From: Onishia taeanensis
Lineage (GTDB): Bacteria > Pseudomonadota > Gammaproteobacteria > Pseudomonadales > Halomonadaceae
DNA: 64,000 nt
Reading direction: 5' to 3'
Assembly: GCF_900100755.1 (NCBI RefSeq)
Contig: NZ_FNCI01000008.1
Coordinates: 70,001-134,000, forward strand
Of this stretch, positions 14,522 to 23,133 are shown one piece after another. The notes below the pieces were generated by a model. It saw only the letters and a list, made by a program, of their open reading frames with translations. It had not been told where the DNA came from and did no database searches. Within the stretch, counting starts at the first letter, position 1, and every line of letters begins with the position of its first letter. Made by a program: the position numbers and the translations under genes.

Positions 14522-15961
14522 ATGTCGTCCGATCTACTGATGTCCAATGCCTATATCAACGGCCAGTGGCGCGAGGCGCCGACGCGCTTTGCCGTGACCA
14601 ACCCCGCTACCGGCGACACCATTGCCGACGTCGCAGATCTCGACGGCGACGCGGCCCGTGACGCCGTGGCCGCCGCCGATGCGGCCTGGCCTGCCTGGCG
14701 CAAGCGCTCCGCCAAGGAACGCTCAGCGCTGCTGCGCCGCTGGTTCGACGCCGTGATAGCGCATCAAGAGCCGCTGGCGCGCCTGATGACCCAGGAGCAG
14801 GGCAAGCCGCTGAAAGAGTCGATGGGCGAAGTCATCTATGGCGCCAACTTCATCGAATACTACGCCGAAGAAGCCAAGCGCATGGCCGGCGAAACTCTGC
14901 CCAGCCACAGCGACGACAAGCGCCTGATGGTGATGCGGGAATCGATCGGTGTAGTGGCGGCCATCACGCCCTGGAACTTCCCGCTGGCGATGATCACCCG
15001 CAAGGTGGCCCCGGCCCTGGCTGCCGGCTGTACGGTGGTCATCAAGCCCGCCGAAGCCACCCCGCTGACCGCCCTGGCACTGGCCAAGCTGGCCGAAGAC
15101 GTGGGCCTGCCGGCCGGGGTGCTGAACGTCGTCACCGCCAGCAAGCCGGCGGAGATCGGCGAAGTGCTGACCACCGACCCGCGAGTGCGCAAGGTCTCCT
15201 TCACCGGCTCCACTCCTGTCGGCAAGAAACTGCTCGAGCAGTGCGCCGGCACCGTCAAGAAGGCGTCCATGGAGCTTGGCGGCAATGCGCCCTTCATCGT
15301 CTTCGACGACGCTGACCTGGACGCCGCCGTGGAAGGCGCCATCGCCTCCAAGTTCCGCAACTCAGGCCAGACCTGCGTGTGCACCAACCGCCTGCTGGTT
15401 CAGGACGGCGTCTATGATGCCTTCCTCAACAAACTCGCCGCCCGTGTCAGCGAACTTCGCATCGGCAATGGCCTCGAAGGAGATGTCGACCAAGGGCCGC
15501 TGATCAATGCGGCAGCCATGGAAAAAGTGCAGTCCCACGTGCGTGACGCACTGGAACATGGCGGCCGTCTGATCTGCGGTGGCGAACCCCACTCGCTGGG
15601 CGGTACCTTCTATCAGCCCACGGTGATTGCCGACGTGACGCCTGAGATGCGAGTGGCTCGGGAAGAGACCTTTGGCCCCCTAGCCCCCGTCTTCCGCTTC
15701 ACCGACGATGCCGAGGCCATCGCCATGGCCAATGCCACCGAATTTGGCCTGGCGGCCTACTTCTACGCCCGTGACTATGCCCGCATCTGGCATGTGATGG
15801 AGGCGTTGGAATATGGCATGGTGGGCATCAACGAAGGGATCCTCTCGACCGAGCTGGCCCCCTTCGGCGGCATCAAGGAATCCGGGCTTGGCCGTGAGGG
15901 ATCACGTCACGGACTGGACGACTACACTGAACTGAAGTACGTGTGTATTGGCGGCCTCTAA
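14522..15961 (+). CDS. gabD: NAD(P)-dependent succinate-semialdehyde dehydrogenase
   Basis: Oxidises succinate semialdehyde to succinate, the second step of GABA catabolism, feeding the TCA cycle. 479 residues of the aldehyde dehydrogenase superfamily: ITPWNFP (about 153), cofactor loop FTGSTPVGK, general base Glu in MELGGNAPFIVF, nucleophile Cys in NSGQTCVC, and the C-terminal PFGGIKESGLGREG. The second Cys of the QTCVC motif is typical of GabD. The frame is open from 14429, but GGAGG at 14507-14511 and homologue N-termini support the ATG at 14522. The gene is 29 bp upstream of gabT, so an operon is likely. Confidence 0.94.
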   Translation: MSSDLLMSNAYINGQWREAPTRFAVTNPATGDTIADVADLDGDAARDAVAAADAAWPAWRKRSAKERSALLRRWFDAVIAHQEPLARLMTQEQGKPLKESMGEVIYGANFIEYYAEEAKRMAGETLPSHSDDKRLMVMRESIGVVAAITPWNFPLAMITRKVAPALAAGCTVVIKPAEATPLTALALAKLAEDVGLPAGVLNVVTASKPAEIGEVLTTDPRVRKVSFTGSTPVGKKLLEQCAGTVKKASMELGGNAPFIVFDDADLDAAVEGAIASKFRNSGQTCVCTNRLLVQDGVYDAFLNKLAARVSELRIGNGLEGDVDQGPLINAAAMEKVQSHVRDALEHGGRLICGGEPHSLGGTFYQPTVIADVTPEMRVAREETFGPLAPVFRFTDDAEAIAMANATEFGLAAYFYARDYARIWHVMEALEYGMVGINEGILSTELAPFGGIKESGLGREGSRHGLDDYTELKYVCIGGL

Positions 15962-15990
15962 GCGCCAGCTGACCCTGACAGGAGAGATTG

Positions 15991-17289
15991 ATGAATAACG
16001 CCCAACTCAACGAACTCAAGCAGCGCTACGTCGCCAACGGCGCCGCCAGCCCGGCTACTCAGTTTGCCGATCGTGCCGAGAATGCCCTGATCTGGGATGC
16101 CGATGGCAACCGCATCATCGACTTCGCCGGCGGCATCGGTGTGCTCAACATCGGTCACCGCCATCCCAAGGTCGTGCAGGCCGTCAAGGACCAGCTCGAC
16201 CGCGTGATGCACACCTGCCAGACCGTGATGCCCTATGAAGGCTACGTGAAGGTCGCCGAGAAGCTCAGCCAGGTCACGCCGGTGCGCGGCCATGGCAAGG
16301 TCATGCTGGCCAACTCCGGTGCCGAGGCGCTGGAAAACGCGGTCAAGATCGCTCGCGGCGCCACCGGCAAGAACAACGTCATCTGCTTTGACGGCGGCTA
16401 CCACGGCCGTACCTTCATGACCATGGCCATGAACGGCAAGGTCGCCCCCTACGCCACCGATTTCGGCAGCATGCCGGGCAACGTCTTCCGTGCGCCCTAT
16501 CCGGTGCCGTACCACGGCGTCAGCGAAGATGAAGCGCTGCGCGGCCTGAAGATGGCGCTCAAGACCGACGCCAACCCCAAGGATACCGCCGCCATCGTGC
16601 TGGAACCGGTACTCGGCGAGGGTGGTTTCTATCCGGCGCCGACCAGCTTCCTCAAAGCAATCCGTGAGATCTGCGACGAGCACGGCATGCTGATGATCAT
16701 CGACGAAGTGCAGTCCGGCTTCGGTCGTACCGGCAAGCTGTTCGCCATCGAGCACAGCGGCGTCGAGCCCGACATCATCACCATGGCCAAGAGCATGGCC
16801 GACGGCATGCCGATCTCCGCCGTCGTGGGTACCGACAAGGTCATGGATGCCTGCGGCCCCAACTCACTGGGCGGCACCTACACCGGCAGCCCGGTTTCCT
16901 GTGCCGCGACCCTTGCCGTGCTGGACGTCTTCGAGGAAGAAGACATCCTCGGCAAGAGCCAGGCGCTGGGTGACAAGCTGGCCAAGCGCTTCGCGCAGTG
17001 GCAGCAGGACTTCGACTGCGTCGACAACGGCCGCAACATGGGCGCCATGGCCGCCATCGACCTGGTGTCCGACAAGGCCAACCACACGCCGGATGCCGAC
17101 CTGGCCGGCGCGCTTTGCAAAAAGGCGCGCGAGAAAGGGCTGATCCTGCTGTCCTGCGGTCTTTACGGCAACACCATCCGCTTCCTGATGCCGGTCACCA
17201 TCGAGGACGAGGTCCTGGAAGAAGGCCTGGCCATCATCGAAGAGACCCTCAAGGAACTGGTCGGCAGCAAGAGCGCCGCTACCGCCTGA
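15991..17289 (+). CDS. gabT: 4-aminobutyrate aminotransferase
   Basis: PLP-dependent class III aminotransferase that converts GABA and 2-oxoglutarate to succinate semialdehyde and glutamate. 432 residues. Seen are IDFAGGIGVLNIGHRHP at the N-terminus, the cofactor loop ANSGAEALENAVK, the IIDEVQSGFGRTGKLFA stretch with the PLP-pairing Asp, and the Schiff-base Lys in TMAKSMADGMPISAVVG. The ATG at 15991 is preceded by CAGGAGAG; the TTG one codon earlier is unlikely. The terminator directly behind marks the end of a gabDT operon. No gab permease or GabR-type regulator is present in the neighbourhood. Confidence 0.95.
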   Translation: MNNAQLNELKQRYVANGAASPATQFADRAENALIWDADGNRIIDFAGGIGVLNIGHRHPKVVQAVKDQLDRVMHTCQTVMPYEGYVKVAEKLSQVTPVRGHGKVMLANSGAEALENAVKIARGATGKNNVICFDGGYHGRTFMTMAMNGKVAPYATDFGSMPGNVFRAPYPVPYHGVSEDEALRGLKMALKTDANPKDTAAIVLEPVLGEGGFYPAPTSFLKAIREICDEHGMLMIIDEVQSGFGRTGKLFAIEHSGVEPDIITMAKSMADGMPISAVVGTDKVMDACGPNSLGGTYTGSPVSCAATLAVLDVFEEEDILGKSQALGDKLAKRFAQWQQDFDCVDNGRNMGAMAAIDLVSDKANHTPDADLAGALCKKAREKGLILLSCGLYGNTIRFLMPVTIEDEVLEEGLAIIEETLKELVGSKSAATA

Positions 17290-17330
17290 TCGCCATCCGC
17301 GGATGACGCGGCGGGACCCGCCTTGAAACG

Positions 17331-17363
17331 AAACCGCCCGGCCAATTGGCCGGGCGGTTTTTT
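17331..17363. terminator. Bidirectional terminator after gabT
   Basis: A perfect 30-bp palindrome (AAACCGCCCGGCCAA and complement) followed by further T. It is shared with the convergent small membrane-protein gene. Confidence 0.93.
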
Positions 17364-17399
17364 CGTTTGCGGACAAGTCGCAAAGGCAAGGCAGTGGCG

Positions 17400-17642
17400 T
17401 CAGCCCGTCTTGACCTTGGCGATGATCCACAGCAGCACCACGGCGCCCACCGTTGCCGTGACCAGCGAACCAATGAAGCCCCCGGCAGACAGCCCCAACA
17501 GGCTGAACAGGAAGCCGCCCACCAGCGCACCGACCACACCGACGCCGATATTGCCCAGCAGGCCAAAGCCACCGCCCTGCATGATGTTGCCGGCAATCCA
17601 GCCGGCCAGACCACCGATGATCAACCACGCAATAATGCCCAT
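17400..17642 (-). CDS. GlsB/YeaQ/YmgE family stress-response membrane protein
   Basis: 80 residues, almost entirely hydrophobic and glycine-rich: three membrane segments beginning GIIAWLIIGGLAGWIAGNI, then GNIGVGVVGALVGGFLF and GSLVTATVGAVVLLWIIAKV. This is the transglycosylase-associated/YeaQ family, small inner-membrane proteins commonly induced by stress; the biochemical role is unknown. AAAGGAGAG precedes the ATG. Four 12-bp repeats lie about 40 bp upstream, in its 5' region. Confidence 0.93.
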   Translation of the reverse strand: MGIIAWLIIGGLAGWIAGNIMQGGGFGLLGNIGVGVVGALVGGFLFSLLGLSAGGFIGSLVTATVGAVVLLWIIAKVKTG

Positions 17643-17679
17643 AGAATGCTCTCCTTTGCTGTGAGGTGTTGCCTGACTA

Positions 17680-17727
17680 CCTTCAGATGGACCTTCAGAT
17701 AGACCTTCAGATAGACCTTCAGATAGC
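17680..17727. repeat. Four 12-bp tandem repeats CCTTCAGATAGA
   Basis: Units at 17680, 17692, 17704 and 17716 are nearly identical. They lie just upstream of the YeaQ-like gene in the 327-bp gap 17643-17969. The rest of that gap holds no recognisable gene. Read on the minus strand the core is TCTGAAGG, similar to the cores of the arrays at 8871 and 27397. Confidence 0.88.
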
Positions 17728-17969
17728 GCCTTTTCGGGGGTGACGCTAATACAGTACGTCTACACCGTACTCATATAACAGCCCCCACGAAACGGTGCTT
17801 GTAAAATGCTACGAATAACCCGCTATCGATATACAGTCCGTGACACAGTGTTCGCAACGCGAGACGCCTGACATACGCCCTTACCCGAGCATCCTCGCGG
17901 ATAGGTCTTGCCACCTACAGAGCCACTCTTCACCGGGTACCGAGCACCGCAATGCTCGCTGCCAAGGGC

Positions 17970-18518
17970 TCAGAACCCTGAGCCCGGCTGCTCCAGAAAG
18001 GCCAGTTCCTCGGCGCTGGATTCCCGGCCCAGAATGGCATTGCGGTGTGGGTAGCGTCCGAAGCGCAAGAGGATATCGCGATGGCGATGCTCGAAACGCA
18101 GGTTTTCCTCGAGCCCCGGCTGATCGAAGAGCCGCAGCGCGTCTTCATGTACCAGCAGGGATTCGCTGTGCATGTAGGGCATGTAGAGGAAGGGCCGCTG
18201 GCGGGTCGTCAGGGCTCGATCGGCACCCTGAGCCACTGCCTCCTGGGCCAGCACGAGTGCCACGGCATCCTGCGCGAAGGCCATTGGCCGGTCGCGGTGC
18301 ATGTTGCGCGAGAATTGATCCAACACCAGAATTTCGGCCAGACGGCCCTCCGGGGTTGAGCGCCAGGCCGCAAGCTCACCACGGCGGGCCGCCTCCCAGG
18401 CCGACTCGAAGCGTTTTTCAATCAAGGTATCCAGAGCCTCGTCCTTGGCGAACCACTGCTTGGGGCTCAACTCCTCGAACCAGAAGTCGATGACTGCCTC
18501 GGGCCCGTCGTCGGCCAT
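17970..18518 (-). CDS. DUF924 family protein
   Basis: 182 residues, soluble. The family landmarks are present: DFWFEELSPKQWFAKD at the N-terminus, LVLDQFSRNMHRD in the middle, LYMPYMHSE, and the C-terminal RFGRYPHRNAILGRESS. DUF924 proteins are widespread and helical (TPR-like fold), and their function is not established. GGGAG lies a few bases upstream of the ATG. It is a single gene with no functional neighbour; the 5' region is shared with the divergent symporter. Confidence 0.93.
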   Translation of the reverse strand: MADDGPEAVIDFWFEELSPKQWFAKDEALDTLIEKRFESAWEAARRGELAAWRSTPEGRLAEILVLDQFSRNMHRDRPMAFAQDAVALVLAQEAVAQGADRALTTRQRPFLYMPYMHSESLLVHEDALRLFDQPGLEENLRFEHRHRDILLRFGRYPHRNAILGRESSAEELAFLEQPGSGF

Positions 18519-19074
18519 GCTTCACTCCCTCGTGTCGATGACGATCAGGACGGCGACCGGCCGCGATGCCGGTGACTGACACGCCTTGATACGATGAAAT
18601 TCCTGTTTTCATCCTAGTCGACTCTCCGCCCTGCCCCAAGCCACACTCGACAGCTCGGCCGAGTCGCCTGCGGCTTGGCCAGCTGAACGGCGAGATCCCA
18701 CACCGCCGGCCACGTCTTTCGGAAGTGACTGATATATCGAACATAACCCACAAACCACACCTGAAGCTTGCGCTTGCGCGCCGCCCCTAGACGCGAGCTT
18801 GAAAGCGGGCGGCACGCTGTCACGGCAACATCGTGCGACAAGAACCGGCGGCAAAAGCGGGAATAAGCACTAGGCTGAAGAGCCAGGAAGGCGCTTTCAG
18901 AGGCCGACGATGATGACAAATTTGGCCGCCATGGCAGACCTTAGACGAAAGGCGCATAGAGCTTTCACCTGAGGCTCCCTAGCATCGGCCCCCACGTTCG
19001 TAAAGTTACTCCATTCCTTGGCAAAAAGACGCCCAAGCCGCCTCATTTGCCCGCAGTTTAAGGATTATTTCACC
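18519..19074. other. Intergenic region with no recognised feature
   Basis: 556 bp between the divergent DUF924 and symporter genes. Short open frames on both strands lack ribosome sites and family resemblance. Promoters for both genes must lie here, but I cannot place them with confidence. Confidence 0.5.
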
Positions 19075-20670
19075 GTGCATGCCCTGACCCTGGCGTCGTT
19101 CGTGTTCTTTACCGGGCTGGTCGCCTTTATCACCTGGCGGATCACCCGGCGCGACGACCATACAAGTACCCAAGGCTACTTCCTGGCCGGCCGTTCCCTG
19201 ACCTTCCCGCTGATCGCCGGCTCACTGCTGATGACCAACCTGTCCACCGAGCAGATGGTGGGGCTCAACGGGGCGGCCTTCAGCGATGGCCTCTCCGTGA
19301 TGGCCTGGGAGGTCGTCGCGGTCATCGCCCTGGTGGCGCTGGCGCTGTTCTTCCTGCCGCGCTTTCTCAAGAGCGGCATTGCCACCCTGCCCCAGCTGCT
19401 GTCGATCCGCTTCGATGCCGGCACGCAACTGATTACCAACGTGATCTTCTTGATCGCCTATGCCGTGATCCTGCTGCCGATCATTCTCTATTCCGGGGCC
19501 ATCGGCCTGCAGGGCATGCTCGACCTGTCAGGACTGATCGGTATCGAATCCAGCACGACTCTGCTGTGGCTGACCGTGTGGGTCGTGGGCCTGATCGGCT
19601 CGGTCTACGCCCTGTTTGGCGGCCTGCGCACCGTTGCCGTGTCCGATACGCTCAACGGTATTGGCTTGCTGGTCGGCGGTTTCGTGATCGTGTACTTCGG
19701 CCTGCAGGCCGTCAGCGCCGATGGCGGCGTGCTCGCCGGCTGGGAGATCCTCAAGGAAACCAATCCGGACAAACTCAACTCGATCGGCGGCCCGGAGCAA
19801 CAGGTTCCCTTCTTTACCCTGTTCACCGGTGTCTTCCTGATAAACGTCTTCTACTGGACCACCAACCAGCAGATCATCCAGCGCACCTTCGCCGCCAAGA
19901 ACCTCGCCGAAGGCCAGAAAGGCGTGCTGCTGACGGGCTTCTTCAAGTTGCTGGGGCCCCTCTACCTGGTACTGCCAGGCATCATCGCCTATCACCTCTA
20001 TGCCGATCAGGGCGTAGCGGCGGATGAAGCCTACGGTCGTCTGGTATTCGACGTGCTGCCGCCCTATCTCACCGGTTTCTTCGCCGCGGTGATGGTCGGC
20101 GCCATTCTGTCGTCCTTCAACTCGGCGCTGAACAGCACCACCACCATCTTCAGCCTGGGCATCTACAAGGGCGTATTCAAGAAGGACGCCACCGAAGATC
20201 AGGTGGTCAACTGCGGCAAGGTGTTCGGCTGGGTCATGGCCTTCGTCTCGATGACCATCGCCCCACTGCTGGCAGGCCAAGAAAGCCTGTTCGGCTACCT
20301 GCAGAAGATGAATGCCATCTACTTCATCCCGATCCTTGCCGTGGTGGTCGTCGGCCTGCTGACCAAGCGCGTACCGCCGCTGGCCGCCAAGATCGCCTTG
20401 ATCGGTGGCTGTCTGCTGATCTTCGCCGGCTACTTCGTGCCGCCGTTCAACAAGCTGCCGACCATCATGCATGAGTTCCACTTCGTGGCCGCGGTCTTCG
20501 TGCTGCTGGTGGCGGTCATGCTGATCATCGGCAAGCTGCGCCCCCGCGACACCGACTGGGTGCAGGAGGACAGCAAGGCCGTCGACCTGACGCCTTGGAG
20601 AGGCGCCGTGCCCGCCGGCATCGTGCTGGTGATCCTGGTGATCGCCATCTATGCCGCCTTCGCCGGCTAG
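19075..20670 (+). CDS. Solute:sodium symporter (SSS family, YidK/SGLT type)
   Basis: 531 residues with about 13-14 membrane segments. It takes up a small organic solute with sodium across the inner membrane. The N-terminal [32 protein letters not shown] segment is the canonical SSS signature region, and [13 protein letters not shown] (about 345) is the second family signature carrying sodium-site Ser/Thr. It resembles bacterial sugar symporters such as vSGLT/YidK, but substrate choice is not certain. The frame is open from a TTG at 19018, giving a basic extension before helix 1; GTG at 19075, with AAGGA about 10 bases upstream, gives the usual short N-terminus. Confidence 0.9.
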   Translation: MHALTLASFVFFTGLVAFITWRITRRDDHTSTQGYFLAGRSLTFPLIAGSLLMTNLSTEQMVGLNGAAFSDGLSVMAWEVVAVIALVALALFFLPRFLKSGIATLPQLLSIRFDAGTQLITNVIFLIAYAVILLPIILYSGAIGLQGMLDLSGLIGIESSTTLLWLTVWVVGLIGSVYALFGGLRTVAVSDTLNGIGLLVGGFVIVYFGLQAVSADGGVLAGWEILKETNPDKLNSIGGPEQQVPFFTLFTGVFLINVFYWTTNQQIIQRTFAAKNLAEGQKGVLLTGFFKLLGPLYLVLPGIIAYHLYADQGVAADEAYGRLVFDVLPPYLTGFFAAVMVGAILSSFNSALNSTTTIFSLGIYKGVFKKDATEDQVVNCGKVFGWVMAFVSMTIAPLLAGQESLFGYLQKMNAIYFIPILAVVVVGLLTKRVPPLAAKIALIGGCLLIFAGYFVPPFNKLPTIMHEFHFVAAVFVLLVAVMLIIGKLRPRDTDWVQEDSKAVDLTPWRGAVPAGIVLVILVIAIYAAFAG

Positions 20671-20759
20671 CCGATCACGGACCAGGCACTGATCAAGCGC
20701 TTACCTGAGTGCTGAATAAGCACTAAGCACTGACACAAGCACTGGCTGAGTCCTCGCTC

Positions 20760-20785
20760 GACGCCCTGCCACCCGGCAGGGCGTC
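20760..20785 (+). terminator. Stem-loop after the symporter gene
   Basis: Eleven-base perfect stem GACGCCCTGCC / GGCAGGGCGTC with ACCC loop; the following T-tract is weak (GTCTGTTT). Three copies of AAGCACT (20718, 20725, 20737) lie between the stop codon and the stem. Confidence 0.65.
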
Positions 20786-20798
20786 GTCTGTTTGGGCA

Positions 20799-20834
20799 GC
20801 AATGTGGGAAGCAATGTGGGAAGCAATGTCCTTA
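20799..20834. repeat. 12-bp tandem repeat GCAATGTGGGAA
   Basis: Two identical units (20799, 20811) and a partial third (20823), between the stem-loop and the regulator gene. Confidence 0.8.
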
Positions 20835-20910
20835 TCGGTGGGATATTGGTCGTTGTGGACATCAAGCCTTGCGCCCAGACTCAAAGCATTCCCCACTCTG
20901 GAGTGCTTGG

Positions 20911-21939
20911 ATGTCATCCTCTTCGTCACCCACCCCATCGCGCCGCATCACGCTGCTGGCCTACCCAGACTGTCAGGTGCTCGATGTCTGCGGCCCCTGG
21001 CAGGTCTTCGCCAGCGCCAACGCCTGTGCCGACAAAGCGCTCTACTCTCTCGAACTGCTCGGCCATCAACCCGGCCCCCTGACCACCAACGGCGGGTTAT
21101 CGATGGTGGCGGACCTGGACTGGGCGGGCCTGACGGCAAGGGGCGCGCCAGACACTCTGCTGGTGGCCGGCGGCAGTGGGGTCTTCGCGCAGTGCCAGGC
21201 GCAGCAGCATACCGACCAGCTGCGCGACATGGCCCCCCAGGTCAGGCGGCTGGGCGCGATCTGCACAGGCGCCTTCCTGCTGGCCAATGCCGGGCTTCTG
21301 GACGGACGCCGAGCCACCACCCACTGGCGGCATGCAGAGGCACTGGCGCAGGCCTACCCGCAGGTGCAGGTCGAACCCGATGCCCTCTATGTGCAAGACC
21401 GGGGCCGCTATACCAGCGCCGGGGTCACCGCCGGCATCGACCTGGCCCTGTCGCTGGTCGAGGCCGACCAGGGCGGCGAGCTGGCCGGCCGGGTGGCGCG
21501 CGAGCTGGTGATGTTCCTGCATCGCCCGGGCGGCCAAGCCCAATTCAGCGAGGCACTGCGCGTCCAGCAGCGGGCCAGCGGGGCGCTGCGCGCACTGCTG
21601 GACCGGCTGCATGCCAACCCCGCTGAGCCGCATGACCTGGAGAGCATGGCGGACCAGATGGCGGTGACCCCGCGCCACCTGTCGCGGCTTTTTAGGCACC
21701 ATCTCGATACCACTCCCGGTGCCTATCTGACGCAACTGCGCCTCGAAGGGGCGCGCCAGCAACTGCTCACGGCCAGCCCCGCGCCGCCGCTGGAGCGCCT
21801 TGCCGCCCAATGGCGGCTGGGCAGCGCCGAGCAGTTGCGCCGTCTCTTTCAGCGCCGCTACGGCGTGTCGCCGTCGGTCTATCGTCAGCGCTTTGGCGCT
21901 AGCCTCTCCCACCTGGAGGACTCTCTCTCATGCCCTTGA
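20911..21939 (+). CDS. GlxA-type transcriptional regulator (DJ-1/PfpI + AraC HTH)
   Basis: 342 residues. The N-terminal half (about 10-190) is a DJ-1/PfpI-like amidotransferase fold with the nucleophile-elbow Cys in GAICTGAFLLANAGLLDGR and a following TTHWRH; it usually acts as a ligand sensor. The C-terminal 100 residues are an AraC/XylS double helix-turn-helix (MADQMAVTPRHLSRLFRHHL and QRRYGVSPSVYRQRF). GlxA-type proteins often control catabolism or efflux. GGAG lies 8 bases before the ATG at 20911; a TTG at 20869 is less likely. The 3' end overlaps the MFS gene start by 10 bp, so the carrier is probably its target or partner. Confidence 0.9.
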   Translation: MSSSSSPTPSRRITLLAYPDCQVLDVCGPWQVFASANACADKALYSLELLGHQPGPLTTNGGLSMVADLDWAGLTARGAPDTLLVAGGSGVFAQCQAQQHTDQLRDMAPQVRRLGAICTGAFLLANAGLLDGRRATTHWRHAEALAQAYPQVQVEPDALYVQDRGRYTSAGVTAGIDLALSLVEADQGGELAGRVARELVMFLHRPGGQAQFSEALRVQQRASGALRALLDRLHANPAEPHDLESMADQMAVTPRHLSRLFRHHLDTTPGAYLTQLRLEGARQQLLTASPAPPLERLAAQWRLGSAEQLRRLFQRRYGVSPSVYRQRFGASLSHLEDSLSCP

Positions 21940-23108
21940 GCGTCTTATTGCTATCGCTATGCCAGGCTCTGCTGATCACCGGCAACAGCCTGCTCATCCC
22001 GGTGTCGCCGATCATCGGCGCCAGCCTGGCACCAAGCCCCACTTGGTCAACGGCGCCGGTGGCCACCCAGTGGCTGGGGCTGATGTGCGCGACCGTGCCG
22101 GCCTCGCTGATCATGGCGCGCCTCGGCCGGCGGCGCGGTTTCATGCTGGGCCATCTGGTGGGGCTGGTCGGCGTCGCCGTGGCCTGCGAGGCCTTGGTCA
22201 ACGAGAGCTTCTGGCGCTTCATGCTCGCCACCTGGCTGATCGGCATCGGGATTGGCTTCGGCCAGCTGTATCGCTTTGCCGCCACCGAAGTGGCGCCGCT
22301 ACAGCACCGTGATCGCGCCATCGGCCTGGTCATGGGCGGCGGCGTGCTGGCCGCCTTCCTCGGCCCCTGGCTTGCCAATACCAGCCGCGCACTGGGGGAA
22401 ACGCCCTTTCTTGTGAGCTTCCTGGGGCTCGGCGCCCTCTACGTGCTGGCCCTGCTGGTGCTCACCATCGTCCGCCTGCCTCCCCCAGAGAAGACCCATG
22501 AGTCCGGCATCCCGCGCCCCTTGATCCAGGTGCTGCGCCAACCGGCCTTCATCGTCGCCGTACTGGCGGCTACGGTCGGCTATGGCGTCATGAACGTCGC
22601 CATGACCGCTACCCCACTGGCCATGACCGCCGCCGGCCACGACTTCGCCCACATTGCCACCACCATTCAGTGGCACGTGCTGGCGATGTTCTTGCCGTCT
22701 TTCTTTACCGGCCATCTGAGTGCCCGCTTCGGGGCGCGAAGCATGATCGTGCTCGGTTGCCTGCTGCTGGTGGCCAGTGCCATGGTGGCCCAGGTCACCC
22801 ACAGCATCGCCGGCTTCTATACCGGGCTGGTGCTGCTGGGCCTGGGCTGGAACTTCACCTTCCTGCCCGCCACCGGCCTGCTCACCGAGAGCTACCGCCC
22901 AGCCGATAAGGCCCGCACCCAGGCCGCCAACGAATTCCTGGTGTTTTCCACCGTCGCCGCCACCGCCCTGCTGGCCGGCCCGCTGGTCAGCGAGTTCGGC
23001 TGGGCCTATCTGAATGCGCTACTGATTCCGCTGTCGCTGCTGCCCATCATGGCATTGATCTGGCAGAGACTTGCCAGCCGGGCGGCGCGCCCGCACATTG
23101 GAGGCTGA
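21930..23108 (+). CDS. MFS transporter coupled to the GlxA-type regulator
   Basis: 392 residues with about twelve membrane segments. The loop 2-3 basic motif is MARLGRRRGF (about 61-70), and the second half has HLSARFGARSM at the equivalent position. The substrate is unknown. The ATG lies inside the last codons of the regulator gene in another frame, so translation is coupled. The only ribosome-like sequence is the GGAGGA 13 bases upstream, inside the regulator. Confidence 0.88.
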   Translation: MPLSVLLLSLCQALLITGNSLLIPVSPIIGASLAPSPTWSTAPVATQWLGLMCATVPASLIMARLGRRRGFMLGHLVGLVGVAVACEALVNESFWRFMLATWLIGIGIGFGQLYRFAATEVAPLQHRDRAIGLVMGGGVLAAFLGPWLANTSRALGETPFLVSFLGLGALYVLALLVLTIVRLPPPEKTHESGIPRPLIQVLRQPAFIVAVLAATVGYGVMNVAMTATPLAMTAAGHDFAHIATTIQWHVLAMFLPSFFTGHLSARFGARSMIVLGCLLLVASAMVAQVTHSIAGFYTGLVLLGLGWNFTFLPATGLLTESYRPADKARTQAANEFLVFSTVAATALLAGPLVSEFGWAYLNALLIPLSLLPIMALIWQRLASRAARPHIGG

Positions 23109-23133
23109 ACTCTACGTTGAACGGAACTCTCCC

